A stretch of 64,000 bases of DNA. Source: Bacillus sp. FJAT-14578 (lineage in GTDB: Bacteria > Bacillota > Bacilli > Bacillales > Bacillaceae_H). Position numbers and translations under genes: made by a program. Within the stretch, counting starts at the first letter, position 1. Each line of letters starts with the position of its first letter. Under the pieces are notes generated by a model that was not told the DNA's origin, did not search any database, and saw only the letters and a list, made by a program, of their open reading frames with translations. The stretch covers positions 1 to 64,000 of the forward strand of contig NZ_AYSE01000001.1 of NCBI RefSeq assembly GCF_000504165.1, given 5' to 3'. Below, in pieces: positions 8,338 to 16,047 of the stretch.

Positions 8338-8658
8338 TCAATGTCCAGAAGTCATTTTAATGCCTACAGCGCCTGTAATTATACACATAATTAATAGGAT
8401 TGACCTTAAACTTCTAGGTTCATTAAAGAAGATCATTCCTGCTAAAACACTGCCAACAGAGCCGATACCGGTCCATATTGCATAGGCAGTCCCCACTGGA
8501 AGAGAAGTTAATGACAAAGAAAGAAAATAAAAGCTTAAACTCCCAAAAAAAAGGCAAGCTACAGAAGGGAGAATTTTTTTAAACCCGTCTGCACGTTTCA
8601 GGCTTATAACACTGCCAATCTCAGCAAACCCGGCAATCAGAAGAAAAAACCAATCCAT
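8338..8658 (-). CDS. SMR-family efflux subunit (second of a pair)
   Basis: A 106-residue four-helix transporter of the small multidrug resistance family. It starts at ATG 8658, preceded by AGGTG at eight bases; an upstream in-frame ATG overlaps the previous gene. It has the conserved E in GFAEIGSV (helix 1) and the PVGTAYAIWTGIGSVG motif in helix 3. It is the partner of the SMR gene directly upstream, like YkkC/YkkD or YvdR/YvdS pairs, which work as heterodimers. Substrates in the family are quaternary ammonium compounds or guanidinium; which applies here is unknown. Confidence 0.88.
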   Translation of the reverse strand: MDWFFLLIAGFAEIGSVISLKRADGFKKILPSVACLFFGSLSFYFLSLSLTSLPVGTAYAIWTGIGSVGSVLAGMIFFNEPRSLRSILLIMCIITGAVGIKMTSGH

Positions 8659-8684
8659 TGAATCATCACCTAACTTTGTGTAAA

Positions 8685-9029
8685 TCATTTCATTTCCTTT
8701 AATGTTTTCGGTTCTGCTGAATTAATTTTTATTCCAATTATCCCTAATATCATTAAAGTCACAAAAAATACTTTCAGTAGATTAATGGGCTCTCCCCAAA
8801 AGAGCATCCCAATTACTACTGTTCCCACCGTTCCCAAACCAGTAAAAATGGCGTAACCAGTTCCTAAGGGAATGGAATATAAAGCTTTTGAAAGCAGAAA
8901 AAAACTGAAGGTTATAATAGCTACCGTTACTATACTAGGTATCATTTCAGTAAATCCGTGTGAATATTTAAGACCGATCACCCAGACAATTTCAAGAAGC
9001 CCTGCCATGATGATATATACCCATGCCAT
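8685..9029 (-). CDS. SMR-family efflux subunit (first of a pair)
   Basis: A 114-residue four-helix SMR protein. Helix 1 reads GLLEIVWVIGLKYSHGF, with the essential glutamate in the W-V-x-G-L-K context seen in YkkC-like and guanidinium-exporter proteins; helix 3 is GTGYAIFTGLGTVGTV. It begins 29 bp after the HAD phosphatase gene ends and its partner follows after 26 bp, so all three probably share one mRNA. No ykkC riboswitch is visible before it, unlike classic guanidinium exporters. Confidence 0.88.
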   Translation of the reverse strand: MAWVYIIMAGLLEIVWVIGLKYSHGFTEMIPSIVTVAIITFSFFLLSKALYSIPLGTGYAIFTGLGTVGTVVIGMLFWGEPINLLKVFFVTLMILGIIGIKINSAEPKTLKEMK

Positions 9030-9058
9030 TTTATCATTCTCTCCTTCGACGTTGACAC

Positions 9059-9931
9059 TTATTTTTGAACCGCGAAGTTCTCCATATATCGATAAATGGC
9101 ATGAGCTACCCCATTTTCATCATTTGTAAGGGTTGTCGTTGTACAAACAGCTTTTATGTCATCTTTCGCATTTCCCATCGCTACACTATATCCAACTTTC
9201 TCGAACATAGATAAATCATTGTTGCTGTCCCCGATTGCCATAGCCTGATCCAACGATCCATTCAGCAAAAACGCCAACTTTTCAAGGGCCATTCCTTTCG
9301 AAGCGCTTCTACTAGTCATTTCAATGTTGTGATCGGCAGATGACACAACCTGCAACTCATCAAATTTTTCAAATTGGCTCCATGCTTCCTTTAATTTATT
9401 TTTATCAAACGAGCAGGCTAAAATGTTATAAAATTCTTCCTCCCGTTTTAAAATATCATGATAGTTTTCAACCAAAACATATCCAACCTGATCAAATTGT
9501 CTTTCCGCTACTTCCACTAACTCTTTCATATCCTCATCCAAGTGTGCACTTTTCAAGCTTTGAATCTCATTCTGGAAATGTTCTCTTCGTTTTTTAAGAG
9601 TATAAATGGCCTTATCAGTAAATACTTCGTAATAATAATTCCGGTCATCTAACCATTGGAGAATAGATTTGACACAATCTTCAGTTAGAATAATAGAAGA
9701 AATACGCTCCCCATGTTTTGAATGAATGGTAGATCCATTTGTCCCGATTACAAACTGGGAAAGCCCGGCTTTTTCACAAATGGTTTGAACGTCAAAATAA
9801 GCCCGCCCAGTTGAAATAACCACTTCAAAACCTCTATCCCCGGCATATCGAATCGCCTTTATATTTTCTTCACTAATTTCATTCTGGTCGTTCAATAATG
9901 TTCCATCCAAATCGATCGCAATAAAACTCAT
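9059..9931 (-). CDS. HAD-superfamily Cof-type phosphatase
   Basis: A cytoplasmic phosphatase of 290 residues. Motif I is DLDGTLLN (residues 7-14) with the nucleophile Asp; motif II is ISTGRAY; motif IV is AIGDSNNDLSMF (about 237-248); the conserved Lys is in SASKGMALEKL. The large C2 cap is typical of the Cof/YwtE/YcsE group that acts on sugar phosphates, nucleotides or flavin phosphates. It lies within the ABC transporter gene run, after the DeoR gene. Its substrate is not predictable; a phosphate ester released from the imported compound is possible (inference). Confidence 0.9.
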   Translation of the reverse strand: MSFIAIDLDGTLLNDQNEISEENIKAIRYAGDRGFEVVISTGRAYFDVQTICEKAGLSQFVIGTNGSTIHSKHGERISSIILTEDCVKSILQWLDDRNYYYEVFTDKAIYTLKKRREHFQNEIQSLKSAHLDEDMKELVEVAERQFDQVGYVLVENYHDILKREEEFYNILACSFDKNKLKEAWSQFEKFDELQVVSSADHNIEMTSRSASKGMALEKLAFLLNGSLDQAMAIGDSNNDLSMFEKVGYSVAMGNAKDDIKAVCTTTTLTNDENGVAHAIYRYMENFAVQK

Positions 9932-10056
9932 ATTATATCGCTCCTTTTCCCATTCTATCTATTACATTTTCTTTCTAGTTTTTTTATCTGTTATCAATAA
10001 AAAGCGGACCAAAAAGAGAGAACCCCCTCTTTCGTCTCTATATGCCCTTTTTATGA

Positions 10057-10839
10057 CTATGCTTGAATCCAATTGATTTCCTCTAGTTTCGAATGATTTC
10101 TCCATCCATCTGGAAAGGGTTGCTCGCAAACAATCGCATCGACTTTTTCTAAAGGACAAACTTTACAAAATGTATCGACGCCCATTTTGGAGTAATCCGT
10201 TAACAATATAACTTGCTTTGAGACCTCGATCATCTTGCGTGAAACCAATGTTTCATGTAAATGATAATTACTGACCCCATTTTGAGTCGAAACACCACCG
10301 GCTGAGATGAACGCTTTATCAATATTAAATTGATTTAACATTTGTTCGGTGAGACCGCCGCATATAGATTGCTGCTTTGGATCGATTTGTCCGCCCAGTA
10401 ATAGAATTTGGCCTGTAAACTTATTTTGATTGAGTGATTCTGTCAATACAGACGACACCGGCAGAGAATTGGTTAAAATCGTAATGTCTTTTTTATTTTC
10501 GATACACTGTGCAAATTCAAGCATCGTTGTTCCGACATCAATGGCAATCACATCTCCGTTGGAAATAAGTTCCACTGCTTTTTTCCCCACCTTGACCTTC
10601 GCTTCTTGGTTCACCGTTGTTCGCTGTGTGAAGGGAGGCTCCTCAAATTGAAAGACCGTTTTAATCGCTCCACCGTAAACCCTCTTTAAAAGTCCTTTTT
10701 CTTCTAATATCATTAAATCCCGTCGAATCGTTTCCTCTGACACATTAAATTGATCCACCAATTCCACGACTTTCACTTTTCCCGTTTTATTCAGTTCCCT
10801 TAAAATTTCATTTTTTCTTTCCTCAGGTAAAACAGACAT
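10057..10839 (-). CDS. DeoR-family transcriptional repressor
   Basis: A 260-residue regulator: N-terminal DeoR helix-turn-helix (KVKVVELVDQFNVSEETIRR, then DLMILEEKGLLKRVYGGA, residues about 21-60) and a C-terminal sugar-phosphate-isomerase-like sensor domain (AIDVGTTMLEFA, LLGGQIDPKQ, SAGGVSTQNGVSNY). The ATG follows AAGGGGGGGAAAGT. The family responds to phosphorylated sugars or related phosphates. It follows the ABC ATPase gene after 16 bp and probably regulates the operon in which it lies. Confidence 0.9.
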   Translation of the reverse strand: MSVLPEERKNEILRELNKTGKVKVVELVDQFNVSEETIRRDLMILEEKGLLKRVYGGAIKTVFQFEEPPFTQRTTVNQEAKVKVGKKAVELISNGDVIAIDVGTTMLEFAQCIENKKDITILTNSLPVSSVLTESLNQNKFTGQILLLGGQIDPKQQSICGGLTEQMLNQFNIDKAFISAGGVSTQNGVSNYHLHETLVSRKMIEVSKQVILLTDYSKMGVDTFCKVCPLEKVDAIVCEQPFPDGWRNHSKLEEINWIQA

Positions 10840-10855
10840 ACTTTCCCCCCCTTAT

Positions 10856-11869
10856 TTATAAAATAATGCATTCTTTTTTCGGTACAAGAATTTGAACGCG
10901 TGTTCCTTGTTCAAACATTTTCCCGCGGTGGTGAAGATAGTCTACATGGAAAGCGGACTCCTCTGTTTCTACTTCATATCTTAAAACATTTCCTGTCATG
11001 GTAACATCTTTAATAAACCCTTTAATTCCCCAGTTCTCTTGTAAATCGATATTATCTTCACCAACAGAAACTAATTGTAATACTTCAGGACGAATGGCAA
11101 CTTCATCCCCTTTTAATTCTGTACTGCGAACGAGTTTACGGAAATCTTCCATACTACAAACATTATAATTCCCAATAAATTTTGCAACAAATGTATTGAC
11201 TGGAGAAGTATAAATTTCTGATGGAGAACCGGATTGCACAACTTGCCCTTTATTCATGATAAAGATTCGATCAGACATGGTCATGGCTTCTTCCTGATCA
11301 TGAGTAACAAAAATCGTTGTAATATCTAATTCTTTCTGTATTCTCTTTAATTCTTTTTGCAAACTTTTTCTAATTTTAGCATCCAATGCGCTTAACGGCT
11401 CATCCAAAAGCAGTACTTTCGGCTCCATGACAAGCGCACGGGCAAGAGCAACCCTCTGCTGTTGCCCGCCAGATAATTGATGAGGATAAGACTCTTCTTT
11501 TCCTATTAAATCAACCATCTCAATCATCTTTTGCACTCTTGACTTAACATTTTTTACCTTCTTCATTTTAAGGCCGTACGCAATATTATCAAAAACGCTC
11601 ATATTCGGGAAAAGCGCATAAGATTGAAATACCATACCGACTTCACGCTGACGCGGTGATAAATGAGTAATATCTTTTCCATCAATGAAGATGCTTCCTA
11701 CATCAACGCTTTCAAGCCCCGCAATGGAACGTAATAATGTACTTTTTCCGCATCCGCTTTGCCCAAGAAGTGTAGCAAATTCTCCTTTTTTTAATGTTAT
11801 TGAAATATTATTTAAAACGGTTTGATTTTCATACCCCTTAGTCACTTGATCGATGGTTACATAGCTCAT
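10856..11869 (-). CDS. ABC transporter ATP-binding subunit (PotA/FbpC-like)
   Basis: A 337-residue ATPase that powers the import complex. Walker A GQSGCGKST (about 37-45), signature LSGGQQQR, Walker B VLLLDEP and the switch histidine in VTHDQEEA are all present, followed by a C-terminal TOBE region. Its start ATG overlaps the TAA stop of the permease gene before it, indicating translational coupling. The layout is that of spermidine/putrescine, ferric iron or 2-aminoethylphosphonate importers. Confidence 0.93.
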   Translation of the reverse strand: MSYVTIDQVTKGYENQTVLNNISITLKKGEFATLLGQSGCGKSTLLRSIAGLESVDVGSIFIDGKDITHLSPRQREVGMVFQSYALFPNMSVFDNIAYGLKMKKVKNVKSRVQKMIEMVDLIGKEESYPHQLSGGQQQRVALARALVMEPKVLLLDEPLSALDAKIRKSLQKELKRIQKELDITTIFVTHDQEEAMTMSDRIFIMNKGQVVQSGSPSEIYTSPVNTFVAKFIGNYNVCSMEDFRKLVRSTELKGDEVAIRPEVLQLVSVGEDNIDLQENWGIKGFIKDVTMTGNVLRYEVETEESAFHVDYLHHRGKMFEQGTRVQILVPKKECIIL

Positions 11870-12741
11870 TATTTTTCACCTTCTAAAGCAGTATTTTTAT
11901 GACGGTATTGTTTTTTTAAAAATGAAAGAATTCGCTTCTTATTGGACACGACAGGATTTTTTTCGTTTCTAAACGTAAGTTTTAATACAGTTCCCGTTAA
12001 CAGTAAAATCACGGAATAATACGTAATAACAATTGCACTTGTTAAGTGACCGCTGCTGTTTAGTTTGTCGGCAAGATAAATTTGAATGGTTTCAAATCGG
12101 CCTCCGACAAGCAAATTAGCCATAGCAAACTCACTAAATAAAAGAGCGACTGATAATAAGGTAGACACTAAAATACCGGATATAATATTGGGGAACACCA
12201 CTGTGCGAAACGCCTGGAATTTTGTGGCACCTAGTAATTCAGCTGCATCAACAAGCTGCACAGCATTAACCGTACGAAGACTGTTACGAATACCTTGATA
12301 CATAAATGGTAGAATGGTTATGAAATAAGCACCAATTAAAATCCAAGGTGTTCCGGCAATTTGAATGGGTCCATCTGAATATACCTTAATTAATCCAACA
12401 GCTCCAACAATGGGCGGAATCCCGTAAGGAAGCATAGCTGCTGCTTGAAGCAATCCTTCCCATTTACTGAAATATACTGTGATGATAAAAATAGTCGGAA
12501 GCATAATCACAACACTAAGGCCGACAGACATGACAATTAAAAACAGCGTTCGTTGAAAAGCATCATAAAATCGTTCATCTTGAAATAATTCCATATACCA
12601 TTTCATTGTATAACTCTCAGGTAAAATCGTATGATCCCATTTACCAGCAATCGAGAATAAAAAGGTTCCTACAAGCGGAATTAATAAGTAGATAACTAAT
12701 AATCCAACAACCGCTTTATGAAAAGTCAGTGAAGATTTCAT
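11869..12741 (-). CDS. ABC transporter permease subunit
   Basis: An integral membrane protein of 290 residues with about six helices and the EAA loop that contacts the ATPase (DAAELLGATKFQAFRTVVFP, about 165-184). It overlaps the upstream permease gene by 4 bp and the downstream ATPase gene by one base. It belongs to the PotC/binding-protein-dependent permease family. The second permease is encoded just upstream, so the channel is a heterodimer. Confidence 0.92.
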   Translation of the reverse strand: MKSSLTFHKAVVGLLVIYLLIPLVGTFLFSIAGKWDHTILPESYTMKWYMELFQDERFYDAFQRTLFLIVMSVGLSVVIMLPTIFIITVYFSKWEGLLQAAAMLPYGIPPIVGAVGLIKVYSDGPIQIAGTPWILIGAYFITILPFMYQGIRNSLRTVNAVQLVDAAELLGATKFQAFRTVVFPNIISGILVSTLLSVALLFSEFAMANLLVGGRFETIQIYLADKLNSSGHLTSAIVITYYSVILLLTGTVLKLTFRNEKNPVVSNKKRILSFLKKQYRHKNTALEGEK

Positions 12742-13592
12742 CGTAAATCCCTCCTAATGCGACGCATCATTCGTTCATTGAACCACATCGCCCCTATCAT
12801 GGTCGCTGCTAGAAGTACTCCCATCGCACTGCCTAGCTGAGGCTTTAATGCAACGTCACTAGCAACTAAAGAGGCAATTTGCAATGACAATAAGTTATAG
12901 TTGCTGCCGACCAATGCATAGGCTGTAGCGTAAGCTCCCATCGCATTTGCAAACAAAATACTGAATGTGCCTACAATACTAGGTAAAAGAACTGGAATCC
13001 CGATGTGAAGCCAAAACGAGAATGTTGATCCTCCTAATAATGAAGAGGCTTCTTTCCATTGTTTCTTAATTCCTTGATAAGACGGGTAGACGAGCATAAC
13101 AGCAAGCGGAATTTGAAAATAAACATAAACAAGAATGAGGCCTGTCCACGAATATAAATTAAAATCCGCAAACACATCCCAACCAATCTTAGAAAAAAGC
13201 AGCGTAAACAATCCATTGTTTCCAAGTAAAATAATATATGAAAATGAAAGGGGAATTCCCTCAAAGTTCGATGTCATGTTGGCAATCATCAGTAAACGGT
13301 TTTGTATTTTTTGTGAGAACTTTGTAAACGAATAGGCTGCAATGACTGCTATAATAACAGAAGTTACAGCAGAAACTAAAGAAATGACAAGGCTATTTTG
13401 AATGGCTTGCAAATAAAATTTACTTTTAAATATGGTGATATATTGACTAATCGTCACTTGAATTCCGTCGTCTGCATAAAAACTATTTTTAATCATTGCT
13501 ACTAATGGTCCTATTTCAAACCCAATTACAAACATAATAAATGGCAGTAAAAGAGCTAATAAGTAAATTTTTTGTTTTTTTATTTTTCGCAA
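12738..13592 (-). CDS. ABC transporter permease subunit (PotB-like)
   Basis: A 284-residue membrane protein with about six helices. The EAA-type loop reads KEASSLLGGSTFSFWLHIGI. I chose TTG 13592: AGAGGAG lies about nine bases upstream, and the frame upstream of it runs through the 32-bp palindrome, which is unlikely to be coding. The gene overlaps the next permease by 4 bp. It forms the membrane channel with its partner and imports the ligand delivered by the lipoprotein encoded at 14526-15638. Confidence 0.88.
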   Translation of the reverse strand: MRKIKKQKIYLLALLLPFIMFVIGFEIGPLVAMIKNSFYADDGIQVTISQYITIFKSKFYLQAIQNSLVISLVSAVTSVIIAVIAAYSFTKFSQKIQNRLLMIANMTSNFEGIPLSFSYIILLGNNGLFTLLFSKIGWDVFADFNLYSWTGLILVYVYFQIPLAVMLVYPSYQGIKKQWKEASSLLGGSTFSFWLHIGIPVLLPSIVGTFSILFANAMGAYATAYALVGSNYNLLSLQIASLVASDVALKPQLGSAMGVLLAATMIGAMWFNERMMRRIRRDLR

Positions 13593-13626
13593 GACTTCTC
13601 GCTCCTCTATGTTCTCTAACAATTTG

Positions 13627-13658
13627 GGAATTGGTTTAACAATTGTTAAACCAATTCC
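13627..13658. promoter_or_regulatory. Perfect 32-bp palindrome inside the ABC operon
   Basis: The arms GGAATTGGTTTAACAA / TTGTTAAACCAATTCC are exact reverse complements with no spacer. It lies in the 110-bp gap between the phosphodiesterase stop and the permease start. It may be an internal operator (for the DeoR protein, for instance) or an mRNA hairpin that sets the ratio of binding protein to transporter. Confidence 0.6.
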
Positions 13659-13702
13659 AATCAACCTTCATTCTTCACTTCGATGTTGAATAGGGGATCT
13701 TT

Positions 13703-14536
13703 TTAAATAGTAATTTTCCCTTTCAGACCTGGCAATTGATATGAAATCATCTTATTGGACGGCTCAATATTTAAAAGTTCACAAACGAGCGGTGCAAAAG
13801 CCAATTGCGGAACCACTTCACTGTAAACGCCAGGCTCAACTTTTGGACTCATGATAAAGAGCGGTACATCACGCTCACCATCCGTTATGCCGCCATGGTT
13901 GCCAGTTTCACTCATGCCATGATCAGATGTAATTAAAATGTGGTAACCTTCTTTGATCCAAATGGGCAAAAGTTGTGCCAATAAGCTGCCCATTTTTAAG
14001 ATTTGTTCACGATATTCTTTCGATTCTGAACCGAAAATTTCTCCTTTTACATCTACACCGAGCGGATGGATATATAAAAAGTGCGGGTCATGCTTTCTGC
14101 GCAAAGCTTCTGCATCCATTAACACGTGACTGTCCGGATAGTCATCGTCCCAATAAAATTTCCCGTATTGAATCGGCTTAGTCTCATCCTCTTGCTCACG
14201 ATCTTCAATAAAATGGAATGGTGCGCGATTATAAAGTTCGCTTACCCAGTAATACGATACTGTTCCATTTCTTAAGCCGTTTTCTTTCGTAAGATGAAAG
14301 AGACTTTTCTCAGTAGATAAGCGTACGGCTTGATTCGACGTAATTCCGTTCACCGATACTGGTGTCCCCGTTAATAACACTTCATATAATGGACGGGAAA
14401 GACTTGGGAGTTCCGACTTTACTTTGTAAAGTGCTGCCTGATTTGTTTCAACTAGATGTTGAATAAATCCAAGAGCCTCACACGCTTTATCATATCTCAT
14501 ACCATCAACAACAATTGCTATTACTTTATTTGACAT
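13703..14536 (-). CDS. Alkaline-phosphatase-superfamily phosphodiesterase, cytoplasmic
   Basis: A 277-residue protein of the nucleotide pyrophosphatase/phosphodiesterase branch. Metal ligands are visible in VVDGMRYD near the N-terminus, in TSDHGMSETGNHGG (about 203-216) and in the HPLGVD stretch; the nucleophile is likely Ser or Thr in ELPSLSRPLYEVLLTG. It has no signal peptide, so it acts on a compound after import. Its start lies within the end of the solute-binding protein gene (11-bp overlap). It probably cleaves a phosphodiester, phosphonate or related ester brought in by the ABC transporter (inference). Confidence 0.82.
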   Translation of the reverse strand: MSNKVIAIVVDGMRYDKACEALGFIQHLVETNQAALYKVKSELPSLSRPLYEVLLTGTPVSVNGITSNQAVRLSTEKSLFHLTKENGLRNGTVSYYWVSELYNRAPFHFIEDREQEDETKPIQYGKFYWDDDYPDSHVLMDAEALRRKHDPHFLYIHPLGVDVKGEIFGSESKEYREQILKMGSLLAQLLPIWIKEGYHILITSDHGMSETGNHGGITDGERDVPLFIMSPKVEPGVYSEVVPQLAFAPLVCELLNIEPSNKMISYQLPGLKGKITI

Positions 14537-15638
14537 GGACTAGCACCTCTTCTTGCCAAAGCTGCGGTAAATTTTTAGCCGTTTCTTCCCAAGCTTTGTA
14601 ATCTTCAACTGGTTTTGCACTTTTGTACTGTTCTTCTGGAACCATTTTTTCAGCTACTTCTTTCGGAAGTTCGACATCGCGAATTGGACGGGCAAATCCT
14701 TTAGCCAGGTTAATTTGACCTTCATCGCTCAGGATATATTCTCTCGTTGCCATCGCTGCATGCGGATGCTTGGCATATTTGTTAATAATCGTTGCATAGC
14801 CGCTGACGACTGAACCTTCACTCGGAATCGATACATCAAATTGATCACGATTGATTTGGTCAGCGTAACCAAGGGCATTGAAATCCCAAACAAGGGCAAC
14901 TTCCACTTCCCCTTTTTCAATGTTAGCCGGCTTGGCATCCGTTAAGCTAAGGCGGCCTTGTTTCGCAAGCTTAGCAAAATAGTCAATTCCTGGTTGGAGG
15001 TTTGTTTCATCACCGCCGTAAGCGATAGCGGCAGCAAGAACGGCCATTTGGTTCTGTGCACCACGCTGAACATCTCCAACTGTTACTTTATAATCCCCTT
15101 TTAATATGTCATCCCAAGATTTTGGCGGGTTAGCTACTAATTCTTTATTAGTTAAGAATGCAATCGTTCCTTGGTAGCCCACAACCCAATCCCCGTTATC
15201 ATCTTTTGCCCAGCTGGGTACCTCGTCCCAATAGGAAGTTTTATAGGGCATCGTTAATTTTTTTTGTTCCGCGATTGGTCCAAAGGAAACCCCTACATCA
15301 CCGATGTCAGCTGTTGCATTCTCTCCTTCAGATTCCATTTTGGCAATCTCTTCAGCACTGGATAAATCAGTATCAGTGTGTTCCAATGTATATTTTGTCG
15401 TTACTTCATTCCACGTTTCTCCCCAGTTAGCCCATGAATCAGGCATACCGACACTATTAATTGTTCCCTCTTCTTTTGCCTTTGTTTCAATTTCTTGCAG
15501 GGTTAAAGAACTTGAATCCTTAACAACCGGAGCAGCCTCCTCTTTAGCAGCTCCACAAGCAGCTAATCCTAGTACACTCATTCCTAACATCGCAGCTTGA
15601 ATAGACTTGTAACAATTCTTCTTGAATGTGTAATTCAT
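14526..15638 (-). CDS. ABC transporter solute-binding lipoprotein (PotD/AfuA type)
   Basis: A 370-residue extracytoplasmic lipoprotein; the lipobox LAAC puts the lipidated cysteine at residue 28. The mature part is a periplasmic-binding fold of the spermidine/iron/phosphonate class (SWDDILKGDYKVTVGD, NIEKGEVEVALVWDFNALGY, SGYATIINKYAKHPHAA). The ATG follows GGGGAGG. It is the first gene of the operon, followed directly by the phosphodiesterase and two permeases. The ligand is unknown; the attached phosphodiesterase and HAD phosphatase argue for a phosphate-containing solute. Confidence 0.9.
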   Translation of the reverse strand: MNYTFKKNCYKSIQAAMLGMSVLGLAACGAAKEEAAPVVKDSSSLTLQEIETKAKEEGTINSVGMPDSWANWGETWNEVTTKYTLEHTDTDLSSAEEIAKMESEGENATADIGDVGVSFGPIAEQKKLTMPYKTSYWDEVPSWAKDDNGDWVVGYQGTIAFLTNKELVANPPKSWDDILKGDYKVTVGDVQRGAQNQMAVLAAAIAYGGDETNLQPGIDYFAKLAKQGRLSLTDAKPANIEKGEVEVALVWDFNALGYADQINRDQFDVSIPSEGSVVSGYATIINKYAKHPHAAMATREYILSDEGQINLAKGFARPIRDVELPKEVAEKMVPEEQYKSAKPVEDYKAWEETAKNLPQLWQEEVLVHVK

Positions 15639-15802
15639 AAAAATTGCCTCCCCTTTTTGTGGATTGTTTGATGTTTCTTACTGTTTATTACGGTTTAATC
15701 ATAATCAGATAATATTAACCCCACATTAATCCAATGTTAATGTTTTGTAAATCCTCTCTTAATTTCTCCCATTCATCAGCTTTTATTTTCATAGCCAACT
15801 AG

Positions 15803-15842
15803 AAAAAAGCCACAACAACAGTCTGAAAACAAGTTTTGCGGC
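15803..15842 (-). terminator. Terminator downstream of the potassium transporter gene
   Basis: On the minus strand GCCGCAA pairs with TTGTGGC (one G-U) and is followed by TTTTTTC. It would end the transcript of the gene at 16048-17403. Confidence 0.55.
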
Positions 15843-15907
15843 ACTCTTTATCATGCATAAAAACTTCATATGATTGAGGGACAAAACTGGCTGGCAAATA
15901 GAGTTGC

Positions 15908-15966
15908 TCATTCATACGCAAATACCCCCCTTGAAATCCAAGGGGGGGGTATTTGCGTATGAATGA
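15908..15966. repeat. 59-bp inverted repeat with C/G runs
   Basis: The arm TCATTCATACGCAAATA plus six C residues pairs with eight G residues plus TATTTGCGTATGAATGA around a small loop. There is no T run on either side, so it is not a simple terminator. The unequal C6/G8 tracts could vary by slippage. Confidence 0.7.
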
Positions 15967-16047
15967 TGACACGAACCGTCATCATTCCACTACCTTTATG
16001 TCCATATTTTTTATAGCTGATATTTGTGATATGTTCTTTTGTATGAG

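Larger units (their letters stand above)
15639..16047. other. Intergenic region between the ABC operon and the potassium transporter gene
   Basis: It contains the promoter side of the ABC operon (AT-rich 15690-15780), a terminator for the upstream minus-strand gene at 15803-15842, and a long GC-rich hairpin at 15908-15966. No convincing small gene is visible. Confidence 0.6.

Noticed and set aside
8685..9058. Guanidine (ykkC) riboswitch before the SMR pair
   Set aside because: Only 29 bp separate the SMR gene from the HAD gene and none of the ykkC core motifs are present.
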